A stretch of 34,516 nucleotides of DNA from an uncultured Lachnospiraceae bacterium. GTDB taxonomy: Bacteria > Bacillota > Clostridia > Lachnospirales > Lachnospiraceae. The translations under genes were made by a program, and so were the position numbers. The DNA is taken from NCBI GenBank assembly GCA_944380185.1, contig CALWGV010000076.1, positions 1 to 34,516 on the forward strand, in the 5' to 3' direction. A model generated the notes under the pieces. It saw only the letters and a list, made by a program, of their open reading frames with translations. It had not been told where the DNA came from and ran no database searches. Positions 17,302 through 25,625 of the stretch are shown here, one piece after another (the first letter of the stretch is position 1; each line of letters begins with the position of its first letter).

Positions 17302-17331
17302 ATTATAGCACGGGTCAGAGGGATTATACAA
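17302..17331 (-). promoter_or_regulatory. Possible promoter of the hydrolase-parA-parB operon
   Basis: On the minus strand TTGTAT (17331-17326), an 18-bp spacer and a perfect TATAAT (17307-17302) precede the hydrolase start by about 80 bp. The -35 is weak and the spacing one longer than ideal. The remaining sequence up to the hairpin at 17497 shows no gene. Confidence 0.45.
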
Positions 17332-17496
17332 ATCTTTTTTAAAGAATATAGGGCAGGCCGCAATGAAAGTTTTGTGACTTCGACTCTATTTTATGTTTAT
17401 ACCTGGGAATAATGAAATAGATGAGAAAAAGAAAGAACCATATCTTGCCTTAACGGGCAGTGCCTGTTGCAGATCTTGATATTGTCTTTTGTCTTC

Positions 17497-17534
17497 AATC
17501 TGAGAGATTCATATATATCCGAATCTCTCAGATT
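17497..17534. terminator. Long hairpin downstream of rsmG, probable terminator
   Basis: AATCTGAGAGATTC (17497-17510) and GAATCTCTCAGATT (17521-17534) are a perfect 14-bp inverted repeat around a 10-nt AT-rich loop. It follows rsmG and the parS site. The T-run is better on the plus side (TGTTTT) than in the rsmG direction, so termination of rsmG is likely but not certain. Confidence 0.6.
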
Positions 17535-17548
17535 TGTTTTAGACCGGA

Positions 17549-17564
17549 TGTTTCACGTGAAACA
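17549..17564. other. parS: parS site (origin-proximal centromere), copy 1
   Basis: TGTTTCACGTGAAACA is a perfect 16-bp match to the parS palindrome bound by ParB/Spo0J. It abuts the rsmG stop codon and lies within 2 kb of parAB. Confidence 0.95.
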
Positions 17565-18296
17565 TTACAGAGGGCTTTTAGTTGGGATTCCTGCTCTCCT
17601 GGGATATTTTTCGTCCAGTGTCCCGTTCTTTTTCATTATTACAAAAGAACGAGAAAGATCACTGTTTGGAAGAATCATTCTCGGTACAGATTCGATCGAA
17701 CTGTGCAGAATCTTTGCAGCATTTTGTGCCTGTTCTACCTCATTATCTATATCGCCGGATTTATAGGAGACAAATATTCCCTCTGTTCTCACAAAAGGAA
17801 TACAGTATTCCATTAATACAGGAAGATTTGCCACCGCTCTAGAAACACACAGATCATACTGCTCCCGGTACGCAGCCATATGTCCTATTTCCTCTGCCCT
17901 TCCATGTATCGTTTCTACATTATCTAAAAATATTTTTTTTACGACTTCTTTTAGAAAAACAATTCTTTTATTTAACGAGTCCAAGAGTGTAACCTTTAGA
18001 TGAGGATATAAAATCTTTAACGGTATTCCCGGAAATCCAGCCCCTGTACCAACATCAATAATCAAATTAATGTCATTTAAATTTACTACCTTACACAGAG
18101 CACAGCTGTCTATAAAATGTTTCAGCAAAACCTGATTAAAATCCGTGATAGCGGTAAGATTGATTTTTTCATTCCATTCAATCAATAATCTCCAATAATC
18201 ATAGAATTTTTCTGCCTGCTCATCGGATAGAAAAACGTCTAACCCTGCAAAGGCATCTATTATTTTTTCTTTTGCCTCGACTATATATCCTTCCAT
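17565..18296 (-). CDS. rsmG: 16S rRNA (guanine-N7) methyltransferase RsmG
   Basis: SAM-dependent methyltransferase that makes m7G in the 530 loop of 16S rRNA; its loss gives low-level streptomycin resistance in other bacteria. The 243-aa protein has the expected KFYDYWRLLIEWNEKINLTAI start region, the SAM-binding motif IIDVGTGAGFPGIPLK (near 79) and the conserved CVSRAVANLPVLMEYC (near 151). The C-terminal KYPRRAGIPTKSPL is the standard family end. Both ends of the gene are flanked by parS. It starts well separated from mnmG (286 bp). Confidence 0.96.
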   Translation of the reverse strand: MEGYIVEAKEKIIDAFAGLDVFLSDEQAEKFYDYWRLLIEWNEKINLTAITDFNQVLLKHFIDSCALCKVVNLNDINLIIDVGTGAGFPGIPLKILYPHLKVTLLDSLNKRIVFLKEVVKKIFLDNVETIHGRAEEIGHMAAYREQYDLCVSRAVANLPVLMEYCIPFVRTEGIFVSYKSGDIDNEVEQAQNAAKILHSSIESVPRMILPNSDLSRSFVIMKKNGTLDEKYPRRAGIPTKSPL

Positions 18297-18333
18297 GTAG
18301 CGATATCCTCCGTAGCGTCAAAAATATTTTCAA

Positions 18334-18349
18334 TGTTTCACGTGAAACA
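18334..18349. other. parS: parS site, copy 2
   Basis: TGTTTCACGTGAAACA again, a perfect palindrome 38 bp upstream of the rsmG start. It is 785 bp from copy 1 and identical to it. Confidence 0.95.
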
Positions 18350-18356
18350 ATTTCTG

Positions 18357-18572
18357 TGATACCAGGGTCAAAAAGTCAAAATTCAATGCAAGCTTACCTG
18401 CAGGAAAATCTTTAACCTTGAGACCTGCAAGAATATGAATAAACAGCCATTTTCTCACAAAAAATACGCGGATTATAAATGTTTTTGCAGATTGCAGGAG
18501 CGCACAGTGCGGAGTTTCAAAGGACTAGCATCGCAATCTGGTATCATAGGGGGTCAAATACCTTTTGAACCC
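18357..18572. repeat. Structured non-coding segment with terminal inverted repeat, MITE-like candidate
   Basis: TGATACCAG (18357-18365) is the exact inverse of CTGGTATCA (18538-18546), and both are followed at once or after a few bases by GGGTCAAA. At the right end GGGTCAAA (18551-18558) can pair imperfectly with TTTGAACCC (18564-18572), 10 bp from the mnmG stop. No ORF fits inside. The interior holds further short repeats (GCAAGC/CCTGCAGG, TTGCAGATTGCAGG). It could be a small non-autonomous mobile repeat or a complex transcript end. One copy alone cannot decide. Confidence 0.4.
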
Positions 18573-18582
18573 AACATCTTTT

Positions 18583-20556
18583 TTATCTATCTCTCCTTTT
18601 TTGCTGTTCCAAATAAACCAAAAGGACTGAAATATCCGCCGGAGATACTCCTGAAATTCGAGAAGCCTGTCCTATCGAAACAGGGCTATAAAGATTCAAT
18701 TTCTGCACAGCCTCTTTTCTCAGTCCTTTTATTTGGCTATAATCAAATCCCGGCACTAATTTCTTATTCTCCAATTTTTTAAACTGTTTCACCTGTTGAT
18801 TCTGGCGTTTAATATATCCTTCATACTTGATAGCAATATTAATCTGCTCCGCAATCTCATGAGAAAGGAATGGTCTCTGCTCATCAATTTCAGCAATAGC
18901 CTCATATGACAATTCCGGACGCCGAACCAGCTCAGACAAGGTTGTTCCACTTTTCAGCAGAGTGCTGTCATGCTTTTGCAGAAAAAACTGTACTTTTTCT
19001 GAGGGACCTACAGTGACATGTTCCAATCTATTTATTTCCGTCTCTATCTGTTTCTGCTTTTCCAAGAGCTTCCGATATCTTTCTTCATCGATCAAACCGA
19101 TTTCATATCCAATCGGCGTAAGTCTCTGATCCGCATTATCCTGCCGCAGCAGCAAACGGTATTCGGCGCGGGAAGTCATCATGCGATACGGTTCATTATT
19201 TTCCTTCGTGACCAGATCATCAATCAATACGCCAATATAAGCCTGTGAGCGATCCAGAACAATCATCTTCTTGTTCTGAATCCGCCGTGAAGCATTAATT
19301 CCCGCCATCAACCCCTGTACAGCAGCCTCCTCATATCCGGAGCTTCCATTTATCTGTCCTGCACCAAATAATCCTCTGATCCGCTTAAACTCCAGAGTAG
19401 CATAGAGCTGATTGGGATCGATGCAATCATATTCTATGGCATAAGCATTTCGGACAATCTTCACCTTTTCCAGTCCAGGAACAGTTCGATACATTGCCAC
19501 CTGTACATCCTCCGGCAAAGAGCTGGACATTCCTCCCAGATACATTTCATTGGTATATCTGCCTTCCGGCTCCACAAACACCTGATGCCTTTCTTTATCC
19601 GGGAACTTAACAACCTTATCTTCTATCGATGGACAATATCTGGGCCCGGTTCCCTCGATCACTCCGGAAAACAGAGGTGATCTGGACAGATTTTCACGAA
19701 TAATCTCATGGGTTCGCTCATTGGTATAAGTAAGCCAACAGGATTCCTGATCAATCTGCACCGAATCAGGATCAGTAGTAAAAGAAAAAGGAACTATTCT
19801 CTCATCACCAAACTGCTCTTCCATCTTGGAGAAATCGATAGAGCGCTTATCTACTCTGGCAGGTGTACCTGTCTTAAAACGACGGATCATGATCCCCTGA
19901 TCTATCAAAGACTTGGTCAAATGATTGGCTGCCTGCAAACCATTGGGTCCTGTATATTGACTAACCTCTCCATAGATGCAGCGGGCATTCAAATACACTC
20001 CCGTGGCTAGAATCACTGACTGAGCCAGATAGACTGCGCCAGACACTGTCTTAATTCCTGTCACTTTTTTTATCGGCTCTCGCTCACCGACTGCCGCATC
20101 CGTCCTGCTTTTTGCGTCAACTTTCCCTTCAGCTTCATCTCTAATTTCTCGATCAGCCATCTCCACCAGAATCTCTGCTACTTCCGCCTGGCGAATCGTC
20201 AAATGATCCGTATTTTCCATTGTCATACGCATTTGTCTGGTATATTCCTGTTTGTCGGCCTGCGCCCGCAGAGAATGAACAGCGGGACCTTTGGAAGCAT
20301 TGAGCATTTTCGACTGAATAAAAGTTTTATCGATATTTTTCCCCATCTCACCGCCCAGAGCGTCCAATTCTTTTACTAAATGTCCCTTGGAGCTTCCGCC
20401 AATATTGGGATTGCAGGGCATCAAAGCAATGCTGTCCACGCTGACGGTAAAGACTATCGTCTCCATCCCCAATCTCGCGGCAGCCAACGCTGCTTCGCAC
20501 CCGGCATGACCGGCACCAACTACTATCACATCATATTTTTCCACTAATTCTGACAT
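18583..20556 (-). CDS. mnmG: tRNA uridine-5-carboxymethylaminomethyl modification enzyme MnmG (GidA)
   Basis: FAD enzyme that with MnmE installs the cmnm5 group on wobble uridine 34 of several tRNAs. The start was placed at 20556 behind AAGGTGGG, giving 657 aa. The longer in-frame extension does not look conserved. Near the N-terminus is the FAD motif [19 protein letters not shown], followed by [18 protein letters not shown] with a conserved Cys. [29 protein letters not shown] and the helical C-terminal domain ending [17 protein letters not shown] are all present. A stretch near 160-190 ([17 protein letters not shown]) looks like a lineage-specific insertion. It follows mnmE by 104 bp. Confidence 0.97.
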   Translation of the reverse strand: MSELVEKYDVIVVGAGHAGCEAALAAARLGMETIVFTVSVDSIALMPCNPNIGGSSKGHLVKELDALGGEMGKNIDKTFIQSKMLNASKGPAVHSLRAQADKQEYTRQMRMTMENTDHLTIRQAEVAEILVEMADREIRDEAEGKVDAKSRTDAAVGEREPIKKVTGIKTVSGAVYLAQSVILATGVYLNARCIYGEVSQYTGPNGLQAANHLTKSLIDQGIMIRRFKTGTPARVDKRSIDFSKMEEQFGDERIVPFSFTTDPDSVQIDQESCWLTYTNERTHEIIRENLSRSPLFSGVIEGTGPRYCPSIEDKVVKFPDKERHQVFVEPEGRYTNEMYLGGMSSSLPEDVQVAMYRTVPGLEKVKIVRNAYAIEYDCIDPNQLYATLEFKRIRGLFGAGQINGSSGYEEAAVQGLMAGINASRRIQNKKMIVLDRSQAYIGVLIDDLVTKENNEPYRMMTSRAEYRLLLRQDNADQRLTPIGYEIGLIDEERYRKLLEKQKQIETEINRLEHVTVGPSEKVQFFLQKHDSTLLKSGTTLSELVRRPELSYEAIAEIDEQRPFLSHEIAEQINIAIKYEGYIKRQNQQVKQFKKLENKKLVPGFDYSQIKGLRKEAVQKLNLYSPVSIGQASRISGVSPADISVLLVYLEQQKRRDR

Positions 20557-20635
20557 TTTCCCACCTTTTATCCCCGTCGTAATGCCATTATCCACTTTTC
20601 TGCCTGGAAAACCGACCATAAAGGCAAACAACTTA

Positions 20636-20667
20636 CTTATAGATTCACCTGCTTATAGATTCACTTG
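20636..20667. repeat. 16-bp tandem duplication across the mnmE stop codon
   Basis: CTTATAGATTCACCTG (20636-20651) is followed directly by CTTATAGATTCACTTG (20652-20667), with one mismatch. Read on the minus strand, the last codons and stop of mnmE are repeated just downstream. The duplication leaves the protein unchanged. Confidence 0.85.
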
Positions 20668-22055
20668 CCCATACAAAAACTGCGGAATATCTCATCCACC
20701 AAATCATCCTCTACTTCTTCTCCCAGAATCAATCCCAGCTTCTCATAAGCATCCATCAAATCTATGGAATAGAGATCCTCCGACACGTGATTTTTGGCCC
20801 CCGCTTTGACTAAGCGAATACTTTCTCTGGCCTCATCCAGCAATTTCTTATGTCTGGCATTCGTTATATAAATCTGATCGTTAAAGGAAATCTGGCCGGC
20901 AAAGAACATATCCGATATCTTCTTTTTCAATTCATCCAATCCCGTTTTCTCCTTGGCAGAGAAAAGAACGGGAGAAAAATCACCCAGGACAGAACGAATC
21001 TGATCAGAAATTCCATTTATTTCCTTTTCGCTGATTTGTTCTATATCGGTTTTGTTGAGCAGGACAATCGTTTTCTGTGAATCAAGAGCACTTAATATTC
21101 GCCGATCATCCTCGTCAATTCCGGAAAAGGAATCCGCCACATACAAAATCAGATCCGCATCCTTCACATGGCTCCAGGCACGACTCACTCCTATGCTTTC
21201 CACCGGATCCTCTGTATCACGTATGCCGGCTGTATCCAGCAGGCGCAGATTCATTCCGTCCAGCACAATATCTTCCTCCAACACATCCCTGGTAGTACCG
21301 GCCACGTCCGTCACAATAGCCCTTTCCTCTCCCGCCAGCAGATTCAGTATGGATGATTTTCCGGCGTTAGGTTTTCCCACAATCACCGTCTTTATCCCCT
21401 CCGTCATCCTTCTGCCGTTTTCGAAGGAACGGATAAGCCCGGACAATTCTTCTTCCATCCGGAAGGCAAAATCCAGAATTTTTTCATCATACCCGTCCAA
21501 TGAATAATGCTCCGGATCATCCAGGGCCGCTTCAATAAAAGCCAGCTGGTGGAGGATATCCCCTCGAAGCTGTCCTATTTTTTCCGATACATCTCCTTTT
21601 AACTGGCGCACCGAGGCCTGCAGCGCATATTCATTTTGAGACTGGATTAACTCCATTACGGCCTCAGCCTGGGATAAGTCCATGCGGCCGCCTAGAAAGG
21701 CTCTCTTGGTAAATTCCCCAGGTTCTGCAGGCTGAGCCCCATTTCTGAGCACCGTGTCCAATACTCTTTTTACCACATAAACGCCGCCATGACAATCAAA
21801 CTCCACGGTGTCCTCAGTAGTAAAGCTATGAGGTCCCCGCATCACAAGAGCTAATACCTCGTCGATCATGGTTTCTCCGTCATGTATATATCCATAGTGT
21901 ATCGTATGACTGGGACACTCGGCCAGTTTTTTTCCCGAATGCTTTCGAAAAACACGGTCGGCTACTTCCACCGCCCTCTCGCCGCTGATTCTCACTATAC
22001 CGATACCGGAACTGCCCAAAGCAGTAGAAATGGCGGCTATAGTCCGCTCACTCAT
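20661..22055 (-). CDS. mnmE: tRNA modification GTPase MnmE (TrmE)
   Basis: Potassium-activated GTPase and partner of MnmG in wobble-uridine modification. The 464-aa protein has the N-terminal folate-binding domain (TIAAISTALGSSGIGIVRIS; EPGEFTKRAFLGGRMDLSQA), a helical region, and an inserted Ras-like G domain with G1 GKPNAGKSS (227-235), the switch VTDVAGTTRD, G3 LLDTAGIRDT and G4 LNKTD. It ends in FCMGK, the CxGK tail whose Cys is needed for the reaction. AGGAGG lies 8 bp before the ATG. A terminator lies only about 20 bp upstream, so expression depends on read-through or on a promoter inside jag. Confidence 0.97.
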   Translation of the reverse strand: MSERTIAAISTALGSSGIGIVRISGERAVEVADRVFRKHSGKKLAECPSHTIHYGYIHDGETMIDEVLALVMRGPHSFTTEDTVEFDCHGGVYVVKRVLDTVLRNGAQPAEPGEFTKRAFLGGRMDLSQAEAVMELIQSQNEYALQASVRQLKGDVSEKIGQLRGDILHQLAFIEAALDDPEHYSLDGYDEKILDFAFRMEEELSGLIRSFENGRRMTEGIKTVIVGKPNAGKSSILNLLAGEERAIVTDVAGTTRDVLEEDIVLDGMNLRLLDTAGIRDTEDPVESIGVSRAWSHVKDADLILYVADSFSGIDEDDRRILSALDSQKTIVLLNKTDIEQISEKEINGISDQIRSVLGDFSPVLFSAKEKTGLDELKKKISDMFFAGQISFNDQIYITNARHKKLLDEARESIRLVKAGAKNHVSEDLYSIDLMDAYEKLGLILGEEVEDDLVDEIFRSFCMGK

Positions 22056-22075
22056 TTTCCATTCCTCCTTTTAAA

Positions 22076-22110
22076 AAAGAGATTCCCCAATGCTCTCGAA
22101 GAATCTCTTT
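22076..22110 (-). terminator. Rho-independent terminator between jag and mnmE
   Basis: On the minus strand AAAGAGATTC (complement of 22110-22101) and GAATCTCTTT (complement of 22085-22076) form a 10-bp stem with a 15-nt loop, then a run of T. It closes the rpmH-rnpA-yidD-yidC-jag transcript 26 bp after the jag stop. Confidence 0.85.
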
Positions 22111-22135
22111 CTCTCACCTATCCGTGAAACTTCGG

Positions 22136-23053
22136 TTATTTTTTAGATCCGTATCTGGTGTTCTTGGGAGAAATCACAATATGGCGATAAGGCTCCACAC
22201 CCTCGCTTCTCGTCACCACGTACTTATCATTTTGCAGGGCTGCATGAATGACTCTGCGCTCATAAGGATTCATCGGTTCCAGAGATACAGGTCTCTTGGT
22301 TCTCTTCACCTTATAAGAGATATTTCTGGCCAGAGTTTCCAGGGTCTCTTTTCTTCTCTCCCTATAGTTCTCCGTGTCCACCTTGACCCGGATATACTCA
22401 TCCTCACCCTTGTTGACGACCAGACTGCACAGATACTGAATAGAATCCAAGGTCTGCCCCCTCTTGCCAATGAGGACACCCATGTCCTCACCGCTCAGAT
22501 TTACCAGAACAGTCTTTTCCTCACTGTCAAAACCCATGTCGATCTTTACTTCCATCGGCATAGCTTTAAACATACCGGAGAGGAAATCTTCCACCTTAGC
22601 CATCAGGGGGGCGGGATCTATAATGCTTTCAGGAGAAGAAGCCTCTTTTTCCACTGCGGCCGGAGCCGGAGAAACCGCTTTCTCCACAGGCTTCTCTTCC
22701 CTCTGTTCTCTTTTTGCCGGACTTTCTTTCTTTGCTTCCTTCTTCACCGGAGTTTCTTTTTTCAGCGCCTGACTCTTTTTGGACACAGGCTCAGAACCTT
22801 TGGAAGCGGCAGCAGAAACAGGTTCTTCCTTCTTTTCTGTTTTCTTCTCAGATTCCAGAAGAAATTCATCCTCGTCCTCGGAGGGTTTTACCACCCGGAT
22901 AACTGCAGGCTTCGTAAATATACCCAGAATACCTGTACTGCCTTTTTCCTTCACTTCATATTCCAGCCTGTCACTGGGGATCCCCAATTCCAGCAGAGCT
23001 TTGGTAATCGCTTCATCTACTGTCTTCGCGGAAAATTCCAAATATTCCTTCAT
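22136..23053 (-). CDS. jag: RNA-binding protein Jag (KhpB), KH-R3H
   Basis: Cytosolic RNA-binding protein of the Jag/KhpB family, linked in other Firmicutes to cell elongation and division control and usually encoded after yidC. The 305-aa protein has a Jag_N domain (about 1-52; KEYLEFSAKTVDEAITKALL, GSTGILGIF), a long low-complexity linker rich in Lys, Glu, Pro and Ala (about 55-145), a KH domain with VLIGKRGQTLDSIQYL (near 193), and an R3H domain with MNPYERRVIHAALQ (near 262) and SEGVEPYRHIVISP. The linker is longer than in many homologues. It starts 15 bp after the yidC stop. Confidence 0.95.
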   Translation of the reverse strand: MKEYLEFSAKTVDEAITKALLELGIPSDRLEYEVKEKGSTGILGIFTKPAVIRVVKPSEDEDEFLLESEKKTEKKEEPVSAAASKGSEPVSKKSQALKKETPVKKEAKKESPAKREQREEKPVEKAVSPAPAAVEKEASSPESIIDPAPLMAKVEDFLSGMFKAMPMEVKIDMGFDSEEKTVLVNLSGEDMGVLIGKRGQTLDSIQYLCSLVVNKGEDEYIRVKVDTENYRERRKETLETLARNISYKVKRTKRPVSLEPMNPYERRVIHAALQNDKYVVTRSEGVEPYRHIVISPKNTRYGSKK

Positions 23054-23068
23054 TTTGACACCCCCCGC

Positions 23069-24346
23069 TTATTTCTTATTCTTTTCGTTATAATCCTTCA
23101 CCATATTTGCCTTGGCTGCCATGCTTCCCGGTCTGGCCGCCCGGCTGTTATAATACTCAGTATTGTTTACCTGCTTGCCCGCATCCGCTTTGGCACGCAG
23201 AGAAGATGTGGCATAGCGGCTGGTTGCAGAAGAGGAAGAACTCCCCTGTACCTGCAGCTTTCTCTCCAGATCCTCTATATTCTTTTCCACCGTCTTTTCA
23301 CTCAAGGGCGGCAGCCCCTTCTTAGCCCTCTTTTTATTCTTCTTTTCGATATTCTGACGAATGATGTCATCCACATTCTCCTTCTCCACTCTCTTGTTGA
23401 CCAAAAGCTGGATCGGAATACGGGATGCACTGTTGGCCACCCAGTAAATACCGATGTAGCAGGGGAAAGTAAAGCAGAAGAAAACGCTCATCAGAGGGAA
23501 CATGATATTCATGGTGTTCATGGAAGCAGCCATAGGATCTTCTTCCTTGCCGCTAGCACTCTTTCTGCGGGTAGCCGTATTCATCAGCTTAGTGCTGAGC
23601 CACTGGGTAAGACCGGCAAGAATGGGAATAAGCAATGCCCAGGACAAACGGAAGCCCGGCGCCTCCATCAAGTTGATGGGACCAAACATCAGCACGTCAG
23701 AAATCCTCTGTGCATTCTCCGAAATCACCCCGGCGATAGAAGGAAAGATTTCCGCCAGCTGACCCCACTCACTGCCGTCAAACTTAAACAGCAGATCCAC
23801 CAGAATATTAGTCTGGGTCAGATCACCGCTGATGGCATTGGCGCTGGCTAGATCAGCCAGCTTGGCCACATAATCCGGCTGCTGCTGGATCATAGAGGTC
23901 ACATTGGTAAAGTACACCTTAAAGGAACCAATGTAAGCCGGCATGTTCAGCACAATGCGGTAGATTCCCAGCATGATCGGAAGGCTGATCAGACTGGTCA
24001 GACAGCCGCCGGTCATGGATGCACCGTATTTATCATACACTGCCTGCGTCTCCGCCTGCATACGGATCTGAGAGCGCTGGTCATTCTTCCCCTTGTACTT
24101 ATTCTGAATCGCACGAATCTCCGGCTGAATCAGATTATTGATCTTCATGCTCTTCTGCTGCTTGAGCAAAAGAGGGATCATAGCAACATTGATCAGAATC
24201 GTAAAAACGATGATCGCGAGTCCGATATTTTCAATTCCAAAAACAGCGTTGGTTATGTTGTAGATAAACTCCATCACATAACCGAAAAGGGATGCAATCC
24301 ACCCGATAATCGGGGTTGTGCTCTTTGTCAATAAAATCAGATTCAA
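23069..24346 (-). CDS. yidC: Membrane protein insertase YidC/OxaA
   Basis: Polytopic insertase that helps proteins into the cytoplasmic membrane, with or without Sec. No methionine start fits. The best site is TTG at 24346 behind GAGAGG, giving 425 aa, and a longer TTG-started frame would overlap yidD. The core has IIGWIASLFGYVMEFIYNI, the conserved SMKINNLIQPEIRAIQNKYKG region (cytosolic hairpin), GASMTGGCLTSLISLPIML and a final membrane pair around MNIMFPLMSVFFCFTFPCY. It has no lipobox Cys near the start. The C-terminal about 90 residues are basic and Ser-rich, as in forms that contact the ribosome. Confidence 0.95.
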   Translation of the reverse strand: MNLILLTKSTTPIIGWIASLFGYVMEFIYNITNAVFGIENIGLAIIVFTILINVAMIPLLLKQQKSMKINNLIQPEIRAIQNKYKGKNDQRSQIRMQAETQAVYDKYGASMTGGCLTSLISLPIMLGIYRIVLNMPAYIGSFKVYFTNVTSMIQQQPDYVAKLADLASANAISGDLTQTNILVDLLFKFDGSEWGQLAEIFPSIAGVISENAQRISDVLMFGPINLMEAPGFRLSWALLIPILAGLTQWLSTKLMNTATRRKSASGKEEDPMAASMNTMNIMFPLMSVFFCFTFPCYIGIYWVANSASRIPIQLLVNKRVEKENVDDIIRQNIEKKNKKRAKKGLPPLSEKTVEKNIEDLERKLQVQGSSSSSATSRYATSSLRAKADAGKQVNNTEYYNSRAARPGSMAAKANMVKDYNEKNKK

Positions 24347-24362
24347 TGAAGTACCTCTCTTC

Positions 24363-24578
24363 CTACGGAACAGGATCGTAGCCGCCCTTTGCAAAAGGGT
24401 TGCATCTTAAAATTCTTTTGAACGCCAGCCAGGAGCCCTTGAGCGCCCCGTACTTCTCGATCGCCTCCAGGGCATACTGTGAGCACGTGGGTGTATATAT
24501 GCAGTGAGTATACCGCTTCATTCCGGACAGATACCTGCGGTAAAAACGAATCAGCGAAATCAGTATTTTCTTCATCAT
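24363..24578 (-). CDS. yidD: Membrane protein insertion efficiency factor YidD
   Basis: Small membrane-associated protein thought to assist YidC. At 71 aa it has the full family signature: [11 protein letters not shown], the cysteine-containing [19 protein letters not shown], and [17 protein letters not shown] at the end. It overlaps rnpA by 4 bp (ATGA type) and is followed by yidC 16 bp later, the usual arrangement. Confidence 0.96.
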   Translation of the reverse strand: MMKKILISLIRFYRRYLSGMKRYTHCIYTPTCSQYALEAIEKYGALKGSWLAFKRILRCNPFAKGGYDPVP

Positions 24579-24922
24579 GATTCCCTCTCTGTCAAGCGGT
24601 GCATGGCTAATAAGTGCGTAAATGCTTTTTCAATATCCCAGTAATTCCTGTTCTTTGCCTCGTTTCTGGCAATTACTACGATGTTAAAACCGCCTGCGAT
24701 TTTTTGGCGGTTCAGTCTGTGACTTTCCCGGATGAGTCTCTTTACTCTGTGACGCACTACACTGTTGCCCACTTTCTTGCTCACCGAAATACCGATACGT
24801 GAGGAGGCTTCCCCCCCAATGGGCAAAACATACATCACCAACAGTTTGTTGGCAAAAGATCGCCCCCGACGGTAAACCTCCTGAAAGTCACTGTTCTTCT
24901 TCAGATAAAATTCCTGCTTCAT
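24575..24922 (-). CDS. rnpA: Ribonuclease P protein component
   Basis: Basic protein subunit of RNase P, which trims the 5' leader of tRNA precursors together with the M1 RNA. The 115-aa protein has [18 protein letters not shown], the central [20 protein letters not shown] with the RNR-type motif [11 protein letters not shown], and a C-terminal helix. The RNA subunit gene is not in this window. It lies 88 bp after rpmH, separated from it by a small hairpin. Confidence 0.96.
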   Translation of the reverse strand: MKQEFYLKKNSDFQEVYRRGRSFANKLLVMYVLPIGGEASSRIGISVSKKVGNSVVRHRVKRLIRESHRLNRQKIAGGFNIVVIARNEAKNRNYWDIEKAFTHLLAMHRLTERES

Positions 24923-24989
24923 GCTGTCTTTCCACGCTCCGAATAAGCGTCAGGCCCGGCACACTGCCCGGCTGCGGTGAAGAAGACAA

Positions 24990-25012
24990 AAGGCCACATT
25001 AGCTGCGGCCTT
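24990..25012 (-). terminator. Hairpin overlapping the rpmH stop, partial terminator/attenuator
   Basis: On the minus strand AAGGCCGCA (25012-25004) and TGTGGCCTT (24998-24990) form a 9-bp stem with one G-T pair and a 5-nt loop, followed by TTGTCTT. The stem uses the last bases of rpmH, including two of the stop codon. It may cut most transcripts after rpmH and so keep rnpA expression far below ribosomal-protein level. Confidence 0.6.
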
Positions 25013-25145
25013 AGGCGGATAACTGCTTTCTTCCTTTTGCTCTTCTGGCAGCCAGAACCTTTCTGCCGTTGGCAGTGCTCATTCTTTTTCTGAAACCATG
25101 AACCTTAGCTCTCTGTCTGGTCTTAGGCTGAAATGTCATTTTCAT
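25011..25145 (-). CDS. rpmH: 50S ribosomal protein L34
   Basis: A 44-aa, very basic ribosomal protein too short for standard ORF calling. It reads [18 protein letters not shown], then [18 protein letters not shown] and a final KGRKQLSA. This is full length and matches the L34 pattern throughout. AAAGGAGGG precedes the ATG by about 9 bp, and a consensus promoter lies 75 bp further up. It is the first gene leftward of the origin. Confidence 0.98.
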   Translation of the reverse strand: MKMTFQPKTRQRAKVHGFRKRMSTANGRKVLAARRAKGRKQLSA

Positions 25146-25219
25146 CGCGCAGTCCCTCCTTTCGCAAATATGACGCGGAACAGGGCATACTCCCGCCCCG
25201 GTATCAAAATATCACATCA

Positions 25220-25248
25220 ATTATAGGGAAAAAGCCTTGATTCGTCAA
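25220..25248 (-). promoter_or_regulatory. Strong sigma-A promoter of rpmH-rnpA
   Basis: On the minus strand TTGACG (25248-25243), a 17-bp spacer and TATAAT (25225-25220) are near-consensus. The leader is about 70 nt. Confidence 0.85.
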
Positions 25249-25309
25249 GCTTTTTCTCACCAATTCTTATCTGACATTACCCACATCCCATCCACCTGCT
25301 TTCAACAGA

Positions 25310-25465
25310 GTATCCACAATTTATCCACAAAATGTGTATAACTTGTTGATAAAGAGGAAAAACACCGAAGATTCGCTCTGTTTTCACGCCTTTTTGATGG
25401 GTAAAACTTATTCACATACCGTGGAAAATCCCTTTTCCTCCCTTCTCTCCAGAAGTTTATCCACA
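25310..25465. other. oriC: oriC, left DnaA-box cluster (rpmH-dnaA interval)
   Basis: The gene-free stretch 25146-25625 contains several DnaA boxes: GTATCCACA (25310-25318), perfect TTATCCACA (25321-25329), the inverse boxes TGTGTATAA (25333-25341) and TGTTGATAA (25344-25352), TTATTCACA (25408-25416) and perfect TTATCCACA (25457-25465). The surroundings are AT-rich. With the second cluster after dnaA this forms a bipartite origin, as in Bacillus. The last box lies 17 bp before the dnaA promoter, so DnaA probably represses its own gene. From 25511 to 25625 I see only the dnaA leader. Confidence 0.9.
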
Positions 25466-25481
25466 TTCTTAAAGTTTTAGA

Positions 25482-25510
25482 TTGAAAACTGTCAACATTT
25501 TTGTTATCAT
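25482..25510 (+). promoter_or_regulatory. Promoter of dnaA
   Basis: TTGAAA (25482-25487), a 17-bp spacer and TATCAT (25505-25510) fit a sigma-A promoter, with a leader of about 110 nt to the dnaA start. A perfect DnaA box sits immediately upstream. Confidence 0.65.
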
Positions 25511-25625
25511 ATAAATACGTATGGCTGGCTGAAGGTTACTCCAATCCGGTGCCGGCTTGTTTTCTTGTACGGTGATAGCAGTCTGATCGGCCATATTGAT
25601 TTTACGAATTGCGGGGATAAAAACT

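Noticed and set aside
20557-20631. 25-residue upstream extension of mnmG
   Set aside because: AAGGTGGG sits immediately before the internal ATG at 20556, and the family N-terminus begins there.
22124-23851. 575-codon open frame on the plus strand across jag and yidC
   Set aside because: It is exactly antisense to two well-conserved genes, is rich in His, Phe, Arg and Leu as expected of reverse-complement artefacts, and resembles no protein family.
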